Notes under the pieces: generated by a model
The model's input: the letters and a program-made list of their open reading frames with translations, nothing else
What the model was told of the DNA's origin: nothing
Databases searched by the model: none
In this document: piece after piece, positions 62,701 to 64,000 of the stretch
How positions within the stretch are numbered: position 1 is the stretch's first letter
Layout: every line of letters begins with the position of its first letter
DNA from: JAJPKK01 sp963781195
GTDB taxonomy: Bacteria > Pseudomonadota > Alphaproteobacteria > Rhizobiales > Xanthobacteraceae
Direction: 5' to 3'
Length of the DNA stretch: 64,000 nucleotides
NCBI GenBank assembly: GCA_963781195.1
Contig: CAWAEZ010000012.1
Coordinates: 372,001-436,000, forward strand
Program-made: the position numbers and the translations under genes

Positions 62701-63021
62701 TCAGAACAGCTTGAGGCCCGGCGGCAGCGGCAGGCCGCCGGTGAGGCTCTTCATTTTCTCTTGCAGCAGAACCTCGGCCTTGCGCCGCGCCTCGGCATGG
62801 GCGGTGACGACGAGATCCTCGACGATCTCCTTTTCATCCGGCTTCATCAGCGAGGCATCGATGGTGACGGCCTTGAGCTCGCCCTTGGCGGTGAGCCGCA
62901 CGCTGACGAGGCCGCCGCCCGATTGGCCTTCGACCTCGATCTGGTCGAGCTCGGCCTGCATCGCCTCCATCTTGGACTTGAGCTCGGCCGCCTGCTTCAT
63001 CATCCCCAGAAAATCTGCCAT
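62701..63021 (-). CDS. YbaB/EbfC nucleoid-associated protein
   Basis: A 106-residue DNA-binding protein of the YbaB/EbfC family (MADFLGMMKQAAELKSKMEAMQAELDQIEVEG, with later VTIDASLMKPDEKEIVEDLVVTAHAEA). Dimers bind DNA as tweezers and shape the nucleoid. Its gene conventionally lies between dnaX and recR, as here. Confidence 0.95.
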   Translation of the reverse strand: MADFLGMMKQAAELKSKMEAMQAELDQIEVEGQSGGGLVSVRLTAKGELKAVTIDASLMKPDEKEIVEDLVVTAHAEARRKAEVLLQEKMKSLTGGLPLPPGLKLF

Positions 63022-63142
63022 CGACTTCGCCTTTCACTGTCTCGCGTCTAGGGCCCCGTCGTTCCGAGGTCGGCCAGCGGCCGGGGTCCGGAATTCAGTC
63101 TCGGCGCCCGTCAGTCGAACTCCGGGCTTCGCGCGCCCGCAT

Positions 63143-64000
63143 TCAGAAGTCATCGTCCACGTCGTCGGGGCGGCGGTGGGCGCCGAACGCCGATTCCTCG
63201 TCATAAGGCGGCATCTCCGGTGGCGACTCGTCGTCGTCGACCGGCGCGGCGGGCAGCGGCGCGGCGAGGCTGCGATCGGGCTCGCGCACCGCGACGATCT
63301 GGGCACCGGGAAACCTGGCGAGCACGGTCTGCACCACCGGGTCGCTCTGCACCCCGGCCACGAACGCGTTGCGGCGTGCCTCCGCCTGCGACTTGACGGT
63401 CGGCTCCCCGGATTCGGTCGATACCACCACCATCCAGCGCCGGCCGGTGAGGGCGCCGAGCTTGCGGCCGAGATCTCCGATCAAGGCCCGCGAGGCGGTC
63501 GGCTCCAGCGCGATCTCGAGCCTGCCGTCCTCGAAGTGGACGAGCCGGACGTCGCGCTCGAGCAGGGTTTTGAGCGGAAGGTCGCGCCGGTCATGGGCAA
63601 ACGCGACGAGATCGGCAAAGCGGGCGAATGCCAGCACGGGCGCGGCCTGCGTCGCCTCGGCGGCGCGCGGAACCGGATCGCGCGGCTGCGCCATCCCGCC
63701 GGAGGCGAGCGTCGGCCGGGATCGCGCCGGTTCGCCACGTATTGGTTCGCCATGCACTGCTTCGTGACGCGCCCCTTCGTTCCGCACCGGTTCGGTGCGC
63801 GGGGCTGTCACCGGCGCTCGCGCGGGCTGCGCGGACGCCACCGGCGCCGATGCCGGCGTGGCCCCGGCGGTGCGGACCGGCGCCGGGCGGACGCCGTCGC
63901 TGATCTGGCGGATCACCTCGTCGGGCGGCGGCAGGTCGGCGGCATAGGCGATCCTCACCAGCACCATTTCGGCGGCGGCGATCGGGCGCGGCGCCTCCTT
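63143..64000 (-). CDS. dnaX: DNA polymerase III subunit gamma/tau, C-terminal part (5' end outside window)
   Basis: The C-terminal region of DnaX: the frame is open to base 64000 and begins outside. EMVLVRIAYAADLPPPDEVIRQ marks the end of the clamp-loader domain III. It is followed by a Pro/Ala-rich linker (about PAPVRTAGATPASAP) and the tau C-terminal domain (FARFADLVAFAHDRRDLPLKTLLERD, LVHFEDGRLEIALEP). An acidic tail ends DDVDDDF. The ATPase motifs lie beyond the window. Confidence 0.92.
   Translation of the reverse strand, partial: KEAPRPIAAAEMVLVRIAYAADLPPPDEVIRQISDGVRPAPVRTAGATPASAPVASAQPARAPVTAPRTEPVRNEGARHEAVHGEPIRGEPARSRPTLASGGMAQPRDPVPRAAEATQAAPVLAFARFADLVAFAHDRRDLPLKTLLERDVRLVHFEDGRLEIALEPTASRALIGDLGRKLGALTGRRWMVVVSTESGEPTVKSQAEARRNAFVAGVQSDPVVQTVLARFPGAQIVAVREPDRSLAAPLPAAPVDDDESPPEMPPYDEESAFGAHRRPDDVDDDF

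Overview
The window reads as a chromosomal segment of a high-GC alphaproteobacterium of the order Hyphomicrobiales, closest in gene style to Bradyrhizobium, Rhodopseudomonas or Xanthobacteraceae-like bacteria. The evidence is the recR/ebfC/dnaX block, the DUF2849-cysI-DUF934 sulfite-reduction block, many Bug/Tct and sulfonate-type importers, FixK/FNR-like and Mo-box-like regulatory sites, and several short palindromic repeats typical of this group. These are family resemblances judged by eye; no database search was run. I saw no rRNA, tRNA, CRISPR array, transposase, integrase or phage gene.

Layout. 1-3431: end of a sulfonate/nitrate-type ABC importer operon. 3471-13850: sulfur assimilation, with a fused CysN-APS reductase plus CysD on the minus strand facing a divergent DUF2849-cysI-DUF934 operon, then a complete sulfate importer (sbp-cysT-cysW-cysA). 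13924-23112: mixed genes, including a frameshifted purM-like gene, an Flp pilin, a 56-residue zinc-ribbon gene behind a FixK/FNR-like promoter, an outer-membrane barrel, a flavin hydroxylase, a serine hydrolase, a protease-like protein that has lost catalytic residues, a frameshifted GST and a serine-glyoxylate aminotransferase. 23365-29754: a GlcD/GlcF-type flavo-iron-sulfur oxidoreductase and a tripartite tricarboxylate transporter. 29784-41785: accessory genes (isomerase-like TIM barrel, BKACE, alcohol dehydrogenase, ArsR-SRPBCC pair, GST, HlyD-like adaptor, subtilase, Bug protein, HhH protein) with two intergenic tandem-repeat arrays. 41897-45445: a periplasmic helical protein and two transcription units behind Mo-box-like palindromes (DUF2478 plus partner; DUF2325). 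45514-50846: metallo-hydrolase, VOC protein, class II aldolase with a histone-H1-like tail, then def-fmt-truA. 51010-57414: dapE, dapD, a HAD phosphatase, two MoeA-type genes and a TusA-like protein. 57458-64000: OGT-type glycosyltransferase, rmuC, an AmpG-like permease, recR, ebfC and the C-terminal part of dnaX.

How the genes work together. Imported sulfate would be activated by CysD plus the CysN half to APS, reduced directly by the fused APS reductase half (two Cys pairs for an iron-sulfur cluster plus the ECGLH cysteine), and then reduced to sulfide by CysI. No APS kinase is present in the window. At the expected siroheme-synthase position only a 60-residue reading frame remains.

Four genes (purM-like, GST, second moeA, ampG-like) need a frame change to be read in full. 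The first two fit a single extra A on the plus strand. Either this lineage is losing genes or the assembly carries indel errors, so these four calls should be read with that in mind.
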